From: Gordonia araii NBRC 100433
GTDB lineage: Bacteria > Actinomycetota > Actinomycetes > Mycobacteriales > Mycobacteriaceae
Direction of reading: 5' to 3'
Assembly: GCF_000241265.1 (NCBI RefSeq)
Contig: NZ_BAEE01000052.1
Span: forward strand, 1-64,000
DNA: 64,000 nucleotides
Shown: positions 40,659 to 50,971 of the stretch, piece by piece
How the letters are laid out: every line of letters begins with the position of its first letter
Numbering within the stretch: position 1 is the stretch's first letter
The notes under the pieces: generated by a model
Told to the model about the DNA's origin: nothing
Databases searched by the model: none
The model's input: the letters and a program-made list of their open reading frames with translations, nothing else
Translations under genes and position numbers: made by a program

Positions 40659-41674
40659 CGGCATGCCTCCGAATGCGCCGTGCCGCCGAGCTTGTTGAGC
40701 AGACCCGGTGGGAGGAGGACGTCGCCGAAGGCGATGTCGAGGTCGCAGGCATAGATGTTCAAGTGGGCCCCTTCACCCATCACCATCGGGAAGTGGGCGA
40801 GGAAGACGGGAAGCTCGACGGCCGCCCGGTCCAGCTTCGACCCCAGTTTGATGAGCTTGTTGGTCGCCGCAGCCGCATCGTTGCCCGCGGTGGCGAGGGA
40901 GTTCTGCGTCTGTCCGAGGATGTTGCCGAATCCGCTGGCGGTCCGGCCGATCTCGCTCACGGCCTTGCCGAAGGCGGCCGAGTTCGAGTTCAGGCTCGCG
41001 ACCAGATCGCCGGTGCCCTTCACGAGGTCCGACATCTGGCTGCCCTGCCTCGACAGATCGCGCATGACCCCCGACAGGTGAGCGATGATCGACCCGATCA
41101 CCTCGTCGCGGTTGGCCATGTCGTTGGCGAGCGTGCTGACCTGGGCGACGGTGTTCTTCAGCGAGACCTGGTCACCCTGGAACACCGCGATCAGGCCTTC
41201 GGACAGACCGTTGATCTGCTCGGAGGTCAGGGTTTCGAACAACGGCTGGAAACCGGCGAGCAGCCTGGTCACGTCGAAGGAATCCTCCGACTCCTGCTTC
41301 AGCCGCTCCCCCGCGGCCAGCTCGGTGCGCGGCTGGCCGTCGACGAGGCTCAGGGCGATGTACCGCTGCCCGATCAGGTTCTGATACCGGATGGCCGCCT
41401 TCGTCGCCGCGTAGACCCGTTGGCCGGAGTCGACGGTGAAATCGACTCGCGCCTTGCCGTTCTCCAGCTTGATCGTGCTGACGCGTCCGACGCGGACCCC
41501 GGCCATGCGGACGTCGTCGCCGCTCGCCAAACCGGCAGCATCGTTGAAGACCGCGGAATACTCGTTGGTGCTGCGCGGGCCGGACCGTTCCAGCGTCGAC
41601 CAGATCGTGTAGGTCAGCAGGAGGGCCATCACCGCGAACAGGGAGAACCCGATCAGCGGTTTGCGGATGCTCAT
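40655..41674 (-). CDS. mceB: Mce family protein MceB
   Basis: The 339-residue subunit has a short N-terminal anchor (about 7-24), an Mce domain (FNDAAGLASGDDVRMAGVRV and IRYQNLIGQRYIALS) and a helical stalk with alternating Ser/Asn/Ala heptads. The C-terminal region NIYACDLDIAFGDVLLPPGL is typical of MceB. It overlaps mceA by 4 bp upstream and mceC by 4 bp downstream. All six Mce proteins are encoded in the canonical order. Confidence 0.93.
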   Translation of the reverse strand: MSIRKPLIGFSLFAVMALLLTYTIWSTLERSGPRSTNEYSAVFNDAAGLASGDDVRMAGVRVGRVSTIKLENGKARVDFTVDSGQRVYAATKAAIRYQNLIGQRYIALSLVDGQPRTELAAGERLKQESEDSFDVTRLLAGFQPLFETLTSEQINGLSEGLIAVFQGDQVSLKNTVAQVSTLANDMANRDEVIGSIIAHLSGVMRDLSRQGSQMSDLVKGTGDLVASLNSNSAAFGKAVSEIGRTASGFGNILGQTQNSLATAGNDAAAATNKLIKLGSKLDRAAVELPVFLAHFPMVMGEGAHLNIYACDLDIAFGDVLLPPGLLNKLGGTAHSEACR

Positions 41675-43092
41675 CGTTCTCCTTCCGATTGCTGGGGTTT
41701 GGCTTCACGTGGTTTCGCGTCGGGCCGCTTCGTCTGGGGCTTCTTATCCCGGTCGGACTTGCGGGCCGACGGTTTGCGCTGTCCCGGCGGTTTCGGAGCC
41801 CGGTCCGCCTTCGGCTTGGTCGAGTCGACCAGTGGGCCGAGCATCAGGATCTCGGCCGGCGAGGGATCGCGGCCCAGCATCTTGCGCAGCGTGTCGACGT
41901 CGGTGCCGGTCGTCACCGATCCGGCCGCCATCCGGCGCATGCTGGGCGGGAAGATCGCCAGCGGCCCGGAACTCGTCGGGCCGGTACCCGTGCCCGGTCC
42001 CACACAGCCCGGACCGCGCAGCTGGCCGAACTTCCCGCCGTTGTAGACCGGGCAGTTCTGGCGCGTGTAGCGCATGAAGACGCCGAAGCTGATGCCGAGG
42101 TTCAGCCGGACGTGGCCGTTGCTGCCGGTGAAGACCGTCTGGACGCGGGCGGCCAGCCGGTTCAGCGCGACGATTGCGTCGGGCAGGGCGCGCGGTTCGA
42201 GCACCGCGGCACCCACGACCTGCCGCATGTCGGACACCAGGTGCTTGCCGACGTCGCCGTTGGCCGCGAACAGCGCGAGGGTCTCGTCGGTGACTCCCTG
42301 GGCCGCCGACAGCAGCGCGGTCATGTTGCGCTGGTTCTCCGCGATCGTCGCCGCGGGGACCACGCTCTTGCCCAGCGCGTCGAGAAGCTGGGGCGCGGAG
42401 CGCGACAGGCCCATGACCGTGGCGTTGAAATCATCGAACCCCGGTCGCGCGCCGGCCGGGAACATGGCGTTGAGCTGCTCGAAGTACTCGCGCAACGATT
42501 CGGAGAACATCGCGAAGGTGGTGCCTCCGCCGCGCATCGCGTCGGCGATGGTGCCGAGCACCGCCGCGAACTGTTCCGGCGGCACGGCGCGCATGATGTC
42601 GCGCAGCTGGTTCTGCGCGTCCTGCAGCGCCAACGTGGCCATGGTCTGATCGGCCTCGATCTTCGCGTCGGAGGTCAGCTTGGTCGGCGTGGCCCCTTCG
42701 GGGGGCGGCAGCAGCTCGACCGAGTTCACGCCGAACAGGTTCGACGGCACGGTTCGAGCGGTGACGTTGCCCGGAATCCCCTCGGCCTGCTTGGGGTCCA
42801 GCTCGATCTTCACGTCGCGCATCTGGATGCCGTTCTTCCCGACGCGTTCGGACGGGGTGACTCCGGCGACCTCGCCGACGATGTAGCCGTTGTAGCGCAC
42901 GTCGGCCGCGCTGACCAGCCCGTCGCCGACGTCGGTCAGCGTCGCCGTGACCGGGACGACCTTGTCAAAACGGCCCTGATAGCGCATGCCGAGCAGCGTG
43001 AAGAGCACCGCGAGGACCGCCACGAAGACGGCGCCGCGCAGGACATAGCTGGTCAGCGAGGGATTGCGCCCGCTCGTATCGATGAATGGCAT
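41671..43092 (-). CDS. mceA: Mce family protein MceA
   Basis: The first Mce subunit has 473 residues: an anchor at about 15-36, an Mce domain (YNGYIVGEVAGVTPSERVG and VPSNLFGVNSVELLPP), a stalk, and a long basic Lys/Pro/Asp-rich tail from about 395 (KPKADRAPKPPGQRKPSARK). The tail is a low-complexity extension, probably on the far side of the membrane. It starts 3 bp after yrbEB. MceA, MceB and MceE are in the usual order, so subunit assembly is likely complete. Confidence 0.93.
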   Translation of the reverse strand: MPFIDTSGRNPSLTSYVLRGAVFVAVLAVLFTLLGMRYQGRFDKVVPVTATLTDVGDGLVSAADVRYNGYIVGEVAGVTPSERVGKNGIQMRDVKIELDPKQAEGIPGNVTARTVPSNLFGVNSVELLPPPEGATPTKLTSDAKIEADQTMATLALQDAQNQLRDIMRAVPPEQFAAVLGTIADAMRGGGTTFAMFSESLREYFEQLNAMFPAGARPGFDDFNATVMGLSRSAPQLLDALGKSVVPAATIAENQRNMTALLSAAQGVTDETLALFAANGDVGKHLVSDMRQVVGAAVLEPRALPDAIVALNRLAARVQTVFTGSNGHVRLNLGISFGVFMRYTRQNCPVYNGGKFGQLRGPGCVGPGTGTGPTSSGPLAIFPPSMRRMAAGSVTTGTDVDTLRKMLGRDPSPAEILMLGPLVDSTKPKADRAPKPPGQRKPSARKSDRDKKPQTKRPDAKPREAKPQQSEGER

Positions 43093-43095
43093 CTG

Positions 43096-43962
43096 TTACC
43101 CCGAGATCCTGATTCCCGCCGATGTCCCCCAGAAGACCAGGGTCATGATCAGGTTTGCGAACACGATCACGATGATCGCCAAGCGGATGGCGTGACCCGC
43201 TGCCACGCCGACGCCCTCCGGACCGCCGCTGGCGAAGTAGCCGTAATAGCACTGGATGAACGTCGTGAGCAGCACGAACACGATCACCTTGAGGAACGAG
43301 AGCACCATGTCCCACGACAGCAGGAACTGCTGGAAGTAGTACAGGTAGGTTCCGTTTCCCTGACCACTCTGCACCTGGAACATGATCTGGCAGGCCAGGT
43401 AGTTCGCCGCGAGGGCGATCGCGTACAGCGGCACGATCGAGAGGACCGCGGCCATCATGCGCGTGGTCACCAGATAGGGCATCGGCCGGATCGCGATCGA
43501 TTCGAGCGCGTCGATCTCCTCGCTGATCCGCATCGAGCCCAGCTGCGCGGTGAACCGACAGCCCGCCTGCGCCGTGAACGCCGTCGCGGCGAGCAGCGGT
43601 GCGATCTCACGTGTCGTGGCGAAGGACGAGATCGCGCCGACCACCGGGTCCATGCCCAGCAGGTGTAGTGCGGTGTAGCCCTCGATGCCGACCGTGGCAC
43701 CGCCCATGATGCCCAGGATCACCATGACGCCGACCGTGCCGCCGCCGACGACGATGGCGCCGTTGCCCCACGCGATGTCGGCGAGCAGGCGCCACACCTC
43801 TTTGGAGTAGTGCTTGAACGTTAGCGGCACCGCGCCCAGCGACTTCAGCAAGAAGGTCAGCTGGTGGCCCATCCGGGCGAGCGCGTCGCGCGGCCCCCGG
43901 TACGCGCCCTTGGCGATCTCGACCGGCCGCAGGACCGGCGGCGTATACCTCGATGCGGTCAT
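43096..43962 (-). CDS. yrbEB: YrbE-type permease B of the mce operon
   Basis: This 288-residue MlaE/YrbE-family permease subunit has five or six spans. It contains the conserved DPVVGAISSFATTREIAPLL and SEEIDALESIAIRPMPYLV segments, the latter being the coupling region that meets the ATPase (MceG/MkL, not encoded here). It starts 1 bp after yrbEA and precedes mceA by 3 bp. With yrbEA it would form the inner-membrane permease that receives lipids from the Mce hexamer. Confidence 0.94.
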   Translation of the reverse strand: MTASRYTPPVLRPVEIAKGAYRGPRDALARMGHQLTFLLKSLGAVPLTFKHYSKEVWRLLADIAWGNGAIVVGGGTVGVMVILGIMGGATVGIEGYTALHLLGMDPVVGAISSFATTREIAPLLAATAFTAQAGCRFTAQLGSMRISEEIDALESIAIRPMPYLVTTRMMAAVLSIVPLYAIALAANYLACQIMFQVQSGQGNGTYLYYFQQFLLSWDMVLSFLKVIVFVLLTTFIQCYYGYFASGGPEGVGVAAGHAIRLAIIVIVFANLIMTLVFWGTSAGIRISG

Positions 43963-43963
43963 C

Positions 43964-44818
43964 TCACACCACCTTCGCCGGGATGATCAGCGCGAACACC
44001 TGGGTGAGGACCACGTTCACGGTGAACAGCAGCAGCACCGAGTTGACGACCGCGGCATTCACCGAGTCGGCGACGCCGGCCGGTCCGCCCTTCGTGTTCA
44101 GTCCCCGGTCACACGCGACGATGGCCACGATTGCACCGAATATCACGGCCTTGATCATGGCGAACCATAAGTCCGACGGAGCTGCGAAAGACGAAAAGGT
44201 ACTCGTATAGGAACCCGGCGTTCCGCCCTGCATGTAGACGTTGAAGATGTAGCCGGTGATGAAGCCGACGAAGCAGACGAAGCCGCAGAGCAGGAAGCTG
44301 ACGACCATGGTGGCCAGCAGGCGCGGCGAGATCAGACGCTGGATCGGGTTGACGCCCATCACCTTCATCGCGTCGATCTCGTCGCGAATCGTGCGCGACC
44401 CCAAGTCGGCGGCGATGGCCGAGCCGACCGCGCCGGCGATGATCAGCGATGTGACCAGCGGGGCGCCCTGGCGGATGACGCCCAACCCGGTCGCGGCGCC
44501 GGCGAACGCATTCGCACCGATCTGGCCTGCGATGTTCGACACCTGGATCGACACGATGACGCCGATCGGGATGGCGACCAGCAGTGTCGGGAACACCGAC
44601 GTGCTCGCCATGAAGGCACACTGGCGGATGAACTCCCCGAAGGGGAACTGCCGTTTGCCGATATCGGTGAACAGTGCGCGAAAGACTTCGACGAACATGC
44701 CCAGCTGGCGACCGAACGTGTCGAACGACGCGACGATGTGCTCGCTCCACCACTTGCGCACCGGCGAAACCCGAGAGGGTTTCGCCGGTATGTCCGTGTT
44801 CGGAGTACTTGTGACCAC
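43964..44818 (-). CDS. yrbEA: YrbE-type permease A of the mce operon
   Basis: The 284-residue MlaE-family permease has the conserved core VTSLIIAGAVGSAIAADLGS and IRDEIDAMKVMGVNPIQRL (coupling helix). It is the first gene of the mce operon, with a GTG start at 44818 and only a weak ribosome-binding site (AGGCAGGGG). Codons about 10-20 contain a perfect 13-bp hairpin. If translation started instead at a downstream GTG, the hairpin would lie in the leader. A TATATT -10 candidate lies about 107 nt upstream. No regulator gene is adjacent. Confidence 0.92.
   Translation of the reverse strand: MVTSTPNTDIPAKPSRVSPVRKWWSEHIVASFDTFGRQLGMFVEVFRALFTDIGKRQFPFGEFIRQCAFMASTSVFPTLLVAIPIGVIVSIQVSNIAGQIGANAFAGAATGLGVIRQGAPLVTSLIIAGAVGSAIAADLGSRTIRDEIDAMKVMGVNPIQRLISPRLLATMVVSFLLCGFVCFVGFITGYIFNVYMQGGTPGSYTSTFSSFAAPSDLWFAMIKAVIFGAIVAIVACDRGLNTKGGPAGVADSVNAAVVNSVLLLFTVNVVLTQVFALIIPAKVV
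44760..44789 (-). other. perfect 13-bp hairpin at the 5' end of yrbEA
   Basis: Arms ACCGGCGAAACCC (44760-44772) and GGGTTTCGCCGGT (44777-44789) pair completely around a 4-nt loop. It covers codons about 10-20 of the operon's first gene. On the minus-strand message such a stem could affect initiation or early termination of the 9.4-kb mce operon. Confidence 0.75.
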
Positions 44819-44924
44819 GCCCCTGCCTTCACTAGTCCTCGGCCTGGGGCCGCCCCCGTCGGGGACCCCATCGTCAGCCGGATTCGCCCTCCGCGATGCT
44901 CGCTCGGCGATCCGACTCGTGAGT

Positions 44925-44930
44925 AATATA
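44925..44930 (-). promoter_or_regulatory. candidate -10 of the mce operon
   Basis: Minus-strand TATATT is the most AT-rich hexamer in the 161-bp gap upstream of yrbEA and gives a leader of about 100 nt. The -35 is not convincing. Confidence 0.4.
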
Positions 44931-44979
44931 CCTGGCTCGCGTCACCCCATTGCGATTTGGGTCACATGCCCTACTCGTG

Positions 44980-46380
44980 TCAGGTCAAATACCGGTACTC
45001 CGCCGAGTCCGGATGGAGTCGCTGACACTTCAGGCGCGACTCGTCCATCCGTTTGACCAGGGGGTCTAGCCCATCTGGCGATCCGAGTTCGATACCGACG
45101 AGCGCGGCACCGATCTCCCGGTTGTTTCGCTTGACGTACTCGAACAACGTGATGTCGTCGTCGGGGCCGAGCACTTCGTCGAGGAATCGCCGCAACGCAC
45201 CGGGCTCCTGCGGGAAGTCGACGAGGAAGTAGTGCTTGAGACCGCGGTGCACCAGCGAGCGCTCGATGATCTCGCCGTACCGGGACACGTCGTTGTTGCC
45301 GCCGGACACCAAGACGACCACCGTCGAATCCTCGGTGAGCCCCGAACCCGCGAGATCGAGACCTTCGAGCGCGGTGGCGGCAAGCGCACCGGCCGGCTCG
45401 GCGATGATCCCCTCGTTCTGGTAAAGCTCCAGCATCGTCGAACAGATCGCCCCCTCGTCGACCTGTGTCAGACGCACCTCGCCCGGCGCCACCGGCGCGT
45501 CCTGCGCGACCAACCGGACCCCGGCGACACCGGTCGCGCGGTACTCGGCCAGATCCGGGCGATCCACGACCACGGCCCCGGCGGCCGACACCGCGGCGTA
45601 TGCGAGAGCACCGACGCGGCGGACTGCCGCACCGTCGACGAAGGAATCGATCTCCTCGAGCGTCACCGGGCCCCCGGCGACCAGGGCGACGCCCAACGAC
45701 GGGGCGCCCGCCGGCTCGACGCCGACGACCCGGGTATTCGGATCGTTGGCGCGCAGGTACGTCATGACGCCGGTGAGACAGCCGCCGCCGCCGACCGGGA
45801 CAACCGTCAGCGACGGTGCGGCACCGAGCTGCTCGACGATCTCGCGTGCGATGGTTCCCTGCCCCGCCGCCGTGCGCGGATCGTCGAACGGGTGAATCCA
45901 CACCGCACCGGATTCCGCCACGTCGGCCAGCGCTGCGGCCGCCGCGGCATCGTAGGTGTCACCCGTCTTGACCAGTTCGACGAAATCCCCGCCGTGCCAC
46001 AGGATGCGGTCGCACTTCTGCTTGGGCGTGGTCGTCGGCACGTAGATGCGGCCCTTCACCCCCATCGCGCGACAGGCGAACGCGACGCCCTGCGCATGGT
46101 TTCCCGCACTCGCCGCGACGACGCCGCGGTCCAGTTCGGCCGGGCTCAGCTGCGCCATGACGTTGTAGGCGCCGCGGATCTTGTACGAGCGCACGGGCTG
46201 CAGATCCTCGCGCTTGAGGTATACCGTGACGCCGAACCGGGCCGACAACCGCGGGCAGTACTCGAGCGGCGACTGAATGACGACGCCCTCGATCCGCTCG
46301 GCCGCCGCGCCGATGTCGGCGACGGTCGGCAGGGCGGACGGCTGGGCGGGCTCAGGCGGTTGTACTGGGGCGTCGGTCAC
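44980..46380 (-). CDS. ilvA: threonine ammonia-lyase (biosynthetic)
   Basis: IlvA deaminates threonine to 2-oxobutanoate, the first step to isoleucine. The 466-residue protein has the PLP lysine in PVRSYKIRGAYNVM, the substrate loop AASAGNHAQGVA, the glycine loop VPVGGGGCLTGV and a single C-terminal ACT-like regulatory region (HYFLVDFPQEPGALRRFLDE). This matches the shorter actinobacterial type, with one rather than two ACT modules. It starts 13 bp after dnaE1. A GATTAT hexamer 7 nt before its GTG start might be a promoter of its own. Confidence 0.95.
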   Translation of the reverse strand: MTDAPVQPPEPAQPSALPTVADIGAAAERIEGVVIQSPLEYCPRLSARFGVTVYLKREDLQPVRSYKIRGAYNVMAQLSPAELDRGVVAASAGNHAQGVAFACRAMGVKGRIYVPTTTPKQKCDRILWHGGDFVELVKTGDTYDAAAAAALADVAESGAVWIHPFDDPRTAAGQGTIAREIVEQLGAAPSLTVVPVGGGGCLTGVMTYLRANDPNTRVVGVEPAGAPSLGVALVAGGPVTLEEIDSFVDGAAVRRVGALAYAAVSAAGAVVVDRPDLAEYRATGVAGVRLVAQDAPVAPGEVRLTQVDEGAICSTMLELYQNEGIIAEPAGALAATALEGLDLAGSGLTEDSTVVVLVSGGNNDVSRYGEIIERSLVHRGLKHYFLVDFPQEPGALRRFLDEVLGPDDDITLFEYVKRNNREIGAALVGIELGSPDGLDPLVKRMDESRLKCQRLHPDSAEYRYLT

Positions 46381-46393
46381 GACCCCAATAATC

Positions 46394-49300
46394 TCACGCG
46401 CCCAGGCACGACGGCCCGAGGAGGGCCTTCAGGTCACCCATGAGTGCCGACGACGGCGTGACCCGCAGCGATTCATTGAGCCGCAGGACGGTCGAGCGCT
46501 GCTCGCTGACCAGCGTCACATGCACGTCGGACGGCCCGGGATGACGGCTGAGCACCTGCTTGAGGTCGGTCACCCGGTCGGGGGTGCACAGCCTGGCGCT
46601 GATGGTCAGGGCCAGCGGCTTGGCCGCGCCGGAGGCCTTGAGATCCGGAACGGCGAGATCGTTCGCGATGATGGTCATGCCGTCGTCGCGATACTTGACC
46701 TGTGCGCGGACGAGCACGATGTTGTCCTGGGCGATGTCCATCGCGAACGCTGCATAGGCCCGCGGGAAGAAGTAGACCTCCACGCCACCGACGAGGTCCT
46801 CGACGGTGACCGCGGCGAACGACTCCCCCTTCTTGGTCACCCGGCGGTTCACGTTCGAGATGATGCCGCCGATGGTGATCTGGGTGCCGTCGGCGACGTC
46901 GCCCTCGAGCAGGCTGGTGATCGACGTGTCGGTTTCGGCGGCAATCGCGTGCTCGACGCCGGCCAGCGGATGGCCCGAGACGTACAGGCCTAGCATCTCC
47001 CGTTCGAGAGCGAGCTTGTGCTTGGATTCCCACTCCTCGTCGGGCACCTTCACCGCGAAGACCTCCGCCGCCGAATCGTCGCCGCCCATGTCGCCGAACA
47101 GGTCGAACTGCCCCATCGCTTCGGCCTTCTTCGTGCCGAGCACCGAGTCGACGGCGTCGGCGTGCACCAGGAACAGGCCTTTGCGCGGATGCTCCAGGGA
47201 GTCGAAGGCGCCGGCCTTGATCAGCGACTCGGTCACCTTCTTGTTGCAGGCGCCGACGTCGATCTTGGCCAGGTAGTCGGAGAAGCTGGCGAACTTTCCC
47301 TTGGCGGAGCGCGAGGCGATGATCGAGTCGACGACGCCGGTTCCCACGTTGCGGATGGCGGCGAGGCCGAACCGGATATCGGTGCCGACGGCGGCGAAGT
47401 TCGGCTGCGACTCGTTGACATCGGGCGGGAGGACGGTGATCCCCAGCTTGCGGCAGTCGGCGAGATAGATCGCCGACTTGTCTTTGTCGTCGCCGACCGA
47501 CGTGAGCAGCCCGGCCATGTACTCGGCGGGATAGTTGGCCTTGAGGTAGGCCGTCCAATAGGACACCAGCCCGTACGCCGCGGCATGCGACTTGTTGAAC
47601 GCGTAGCCGGCGAACGGCAGCACCGTGTCCCACAGCGCCTTGATCGCCGCCTTGGAGAAGCCGTTGTCGACCATGCCCTTGGCGAAGCCCTCGTAAGCCT
47701 CGTCGAGGACTTCCTTCTTCTTCTTTCCCATGGCGCGCCGCAGGTTGTCGGCCTGCCCCATCGAGTAACCGGCGACCTTCTGCGCGATCTGCATGATCTG
47801 CTCTTGATAGACGACCAGGCCGAAGGTTTCGGCGAGGATCTCGCGCAGCGGCTCTTCCAGTTCCGGGTGGATGGGCTTGACCTGCTGACGGCCGTTCTTG
47901 CGGTCGGCGTAGTCGTTGTGGGCGTTCATCCCCATCGGGCCCGGCCGGTACAGCGCGCCGACGGCGATGATGTCCTCGAACACGGTCGGCCGAAGGCGGC
48001 GCAACAAGTCGCGCATCGGCCCGCCGTCGAGCTGGAACACGCCCAGCGTCTGCCCGCGCGACAGCAGGTCGAACGTCGCCGGGTCGTCCAGCGGCAGCGT
48101 GTCCATGTCCAGCTCGATGCCGCGGTTGCCCTTGATGTTCTCCAGCGCGTCGTTGATGACCGTCAGGTTGCGCAGACCGAGGAAATCCATCTTCAACAGG
48201 CCGATGGCCTCGCACGACGGGTAGTCCCAGCCGGTGATGATCGCGCCGTCCTGGGGGCGCTTCCACACCGGGATCGCATCGGTCAGCGGCTCGCTGGACA
48301 TGATGACCGCACAGGCGTGCACGCCGGCGTTGCGGATCAGCCCCTCCAGTCCGAGCGCCGTGTCGTAGATCTTCTTGACGTCGGGGTCGGACTGGATCAG
48401 GTCCCGCACCTCCGAGGCCTCGCCGTAGCGCTCGTGGGAGGGGTCGGTGATCCCCGACACGGAAATGTCCTTGGCCATCACCGGCGGCGGCAGGGCCTTG
48501 GTGATCCGGTCGGCGATCGCATAGCCCGGCTGCCCGAACTGCACGCGCGCCGAGTCCTTCAGTGCGGCCTTGGTCTTAATGGTGCCGAACGTGATGACCT
48601 GGGCGACCTTGTCCTCGCCCCACTTCTCGGTGGCGTAGCGCACCATTTCACCGCGGCGCCGATCGTCGAAGTCGATATCGATATCGGGCATCGACACGCG
48701 CTCGGGGTTGAGGAAGCGCTCGAAGAGCAACCCGTACGGCAGCGGGTCGATGTTGGTGATGCCCAACGCCCACGCGACGATCGACCCGGCCGCCGATCCG
48801 CGGCCGGGTCCGACCCGGATTCCGACCTCGTGGGCGTGCGCGATCAGATCGCCGACCACGAGGAAGTAGGCCGGGAAACCCATCTGGATGATGATGTCGA
48901 GTTCGAGGTTGGCCCGGTCCAGGTACTCCTGCGGAACGTCGCCTCCGGGGAAACGCCGCTGGGCCAGGCCGGTCATCACCTCCTTGCGCAGGAAGGTTGC
49001 TTCACTCTCGCCCTCCGGCACCGGGAACACCGGCATTCGGTCGCGGTGGGTGAACACCTCCTCGTAGGACTGGACGCGCTCGGCGATCTCCAGCGTCGAG
49101 TCACAGGCTCCCGGGACCTGCGCGTCCCACAGCTCGCGCATTTCCGCCGCTGATTTGAGGTAGTAGCCGTCGCCGTCGAACTTGAACCTCGTCGGGTCCG
49201 ACAGGGTTTTGCCGGTCTGCACGCACAGCAACGCCTCGTGGGCGCCGGCATCGGTCTGGGTGACGTAGTGGCAGTCGTTGGTGGCGAGCGGCTTGATGCC

Positions 49301-49942
49301 GAGTTTCCGGCCGATGTCGAGGAGCCCGTCGCGCACCCGGCTCTCGATCTCGATGCCGTGCTCCATCAGTTCGAGATAGAAGTTGTCCGGGCCGAAGATG
49401 TCGCGCCATTTGGCCGCGGCCTCCAAAGCCTCCCGCTCGTGTCCGAGGCGCAGCCGCGTCTGCACCTCGCCCGACGGGCAGCCGGTCGTCGCGATGATGC
49501 CCTCGGCGTACTGCGCGATCAGTTCGGCGTCCATGCGCGCCCATTTGCCCAGCTGCCCCTCGATCGAGGCCAGCGACGATAGCTTGAACAGGTTGCGCAG
49601 GCCGGTCGCGTTCTCCGCGACCATCGTCATGTGCGTGTACGCTCCGCTACCCGAGACGTCGTCGGAGCGCTGGTCCGGGGTGCCCCATTGCACACGCTTG
49701 GTGGAGAACCGCGATTCCGGTGCGATGTAGGCCTCGATGCCGATGATCGGCTTGATGTCGTGACGTACCGCGACGTTGTAGAACTCGCTGGCCCCGTACA
49801 TGTTGCCGTGGTCGGTCATCCCGATCGCGGTCATGCCCAGGCGCTTGGCCCCGGCGAACAGGGGACCGACCTTCGCCGCACCGTCGAGCATCGAATACTC
49901 GGTGTGGTTGTGCAGGTGGACGAAGGAGCGCGAGTCGGTCAC
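46394..49942 (-). CDS. dnaE1: DNA polymerase III alpha subunit
   Basis: This is the replicative polymerase. The 1182-residue protein has an N-terminal PHP domain ([20 protein letters not shown] and later metal-binding His/Asp residues). Actinobacterial DnaE1 uses this domain for 3'-5' proofreading. The polymerase palm has [17 protein letters not shown] and the catalytic [13 protein letters not shown] helix-hairpin-helix region and a C-terminal OB domain ([18 protein letters not shown]) follow. An in-frame GTG at 49951 overlaps the -10. The GTG at 49942 lies 7 nt after TAGAGT and starts [13 protein letters not shown], so a leaderless start is preferred. Confidence 0.97.
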   Translation of the reverse strand: MTDSRSFVHLHNHTEYSMLDGAAKVGPLFAGAKRLGMTAIGMTDHGNMYGASEFYNVAVRHDIKPIIGIEAYIAPESRFSTKRVQWGTPDQRSDDVSGSGAYTHMTMVAENATGLRNLFKLSSLASIEGQLGKWARMDAELIAQYAEGIIATTGCPSGEVQTRLRLGHEREALEAAAKWRDIFGPDNFYLELMEHGIEIESRVRDGLLDIGRKLGIKPLATNDCHYVTQTDAGAHEALLCVQTGKTLSDPTRFKFDGDGYYLKSAAEMRELWDAQVPGACDSTLEIAERVQSYEEVFTHRDRMPVFPVPEGESEATFLRKEVMTGLAQRRFPGGDVPQEYLDRANLELDIIIQMGFPAYFLVVGDLIAHAHEVGIRVGPGRGSAAGSIVAWALGITNIDPLPYGLLFERFLNPERVSMPDIDIDFDDRRRGEMVRYATEKWGEDKVAQVITFGTIKTKAALKDSARVQFGQPGYAIADRITKALPPPVMAKDISVSGITDPSHERYGEASEVRDLIQSDPDVKKIYDTALGLEGLIRNAGVHACAVIMSSEPLTDAIPVWKRPQDGAIITGWDYPSCEAIGLLKMDFLGLRNLTVINDALENIKGNRGIELDMDTLPLDDPATFDLLSRGQTLGVFQLDGGPMRDLLRRLRPTVFEDIIAVGALYRPGPMGMNAHNDYADRKNGRQQVKPIHPELEEPLREILAETFGLVVYQEQIMQIAQKVAGYSMGQADNLRRAMGKKKKEVLDEAYEGFAKGMVDNGFSKAAIKALWDTVLPFAGYAFNKSHAAAYGLVSYWTAYLKANYPAEYMAGLLTSVGDDKDKSAIYLADCRKLGITVLPPDVNESQPNFAAVGTDIRFGLAAIRNVGTGVVDSIIASRSAKGKFASFSDYLAKIDVGACNKKVTESLIKAGAFDSLEHPRKGLFLVHADAVDSVLGTKKAEAMGQFDLFGDMGGDDSAAEVFAVKVPDEEWESKHKLALEREMLGLYVSGHPLAGVEHAIAAETDTSITSLLEGDVADGTQITIGGIISNVNRRVTKKGESFAAVTVEDLVGGVEVYFFPRAYAAFAMDIAQDNIVLVRAQVKYRDDGMTIIANDLAVPDLKASGAAKPLALTISARLCTPDRVTDLKQVLSRHPGPSDVHVTLVSEQRSTVLRLNESLRVTPSSALMGDLKALLGPSCLGA

Positions 49943-49949
49943 GGCGTCC

Positions 49950-49955
49950 ACTCTA
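49950..49955 (-). promoter_or_regulatory. -10 element, leaderless promoter of dnaE1
   Basis: Minus-strand TAGAGT ends 7 nt before the GTG at 49942. It overlaps the alternative GTG at 49951 and so argues against that start. Confidence 0.6.
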
Positions 49956-50044
49956 GGTCGGCGGTCCGACAGTGGCAGCGCGGCACGCCAGCCCGTGACG
50001 AATGAGACGGGCGTGACTGCGGAGCCGTCCGACGACGACCCGAA

Positions 50045-50971
50045 TCAGCCCTCCCGGAGCACGTCGAGGGCGTGCTGGAGATCGGCCGGGTACGGGCTGA
50101 CGAAACGCACTTCGCGCCCGTCCGCCGGATGCGCGAACGACAATTCTCGTGCGTGCAGCCACTGCCGCTCCAGCCCCAGCCGGGCGGCCAGCACCGGGTC
50201 GGCGCCGTAGGTCGGGTCGCCGCAGCACGGATGGTGCATCGCCGAGAAGTGCACCCGGATCTGGTGGGTGCGCCCGGTCTCCAGTTTTACGTCGATCAGT
50301 GACGCGGCGGCGAACATCTCCAGCGTGTCGTAGTGGGTGATCGATGGCTTGCCGTTCGCCGTCACCGCGAACCGCCAATCGCTGCCCGGGTGGCGGCCGA
50401 TGGGCGCGTCGATCGTGCCCGACGGCGGGTCGAGATGACCCTGGACCAGCGCGTGGTAGCGCTTGTCGACGGTGCGCTGCTTGAACGCCCGCTTGAGCAC
50501 GGTGTACGCGTGCTCGGAGGCCGCGACGACCATCAGCCCCGACGTGCCGACGTCGAGACGCTGCACGATCCCCTGTCGCTCGTGGGCCCCGGAGGTCGAG
50601 ATGCGGAACCCGGCGGCGTCGAGCGCACCGATCACCGTCGGACCCGACCATCCCTGCGACGGGTGCGCCGCCACCCCGACCGGCTTGTCGATGACGATGA
50701 TGTCCGAGTCGTGGTAGATCACCTCCAGGTCTTCCACCGGAGTCGGCTCGATCCGCAGCGGCTCCGGCGGCGCCGGGAGCAGTACCTCGAGCAATGTGCC
50801 GGCGCGCAGTTTGTCGGACTTGCCGACGACGGCCCCGTCGACGGTGATGTCACCCGCCGCCGCGAGTTCGGCGGCCACCGTCCGGGAGATCCCGAGGATT
50901 CGCGCCACCCCCGCGTCGACCCTCATCTGCGCCACGCCGTCGGGCACCGGCAACGACCGTGATTCACGCAC
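50045..50971 (-). CDS. rluD: RluD-family rRNA pseudouridine synthase
   Basis: This 308-residue pseudouridine synthase has an N-terminal S4 RNA-binding domain (about 15-75, [20 protein letters not shown]) and a catalytic domain with the nucleophile Asp in [17 protein letters not shown]. The closing motif [19 protein letters not shown] follows. Family members modify 23S rRNA helix 69 and similar sites. The GTG start overlaps the lspA stop by 8 nt, so both are translated from one message. The pairing lspA-rluD is as in M. tuberculosis Rv1539-Rv1540. Confidence 0.94.
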   Translation of the reverse strand: MRESRSLPVPDGVAQMRVDAGVARILGISRTVAAELAAAGDITVDGAVVGKSDKLRAGTLLEVLLPAPPEPLRIEPTPVEDLEVIYHDSDIIVIDKPVGVAAHPSQGWSGPTVIGALDAAGFRISTSGAHERQGIVQRLDVGTSGLMVVAASEHAYTVLKRAFKQRTVDKRYHALVQGHLDPPSGTIDAPIGRHPGSDWRFAVTANGKPSITHYDTLEMFAAASLIDVKLETGRTHQIRVHFSAMHHPCCGDPTYGADPVLAARLGLERQWLHARELSFAHPADGREVRFVSPYPADLQHALDVLREG

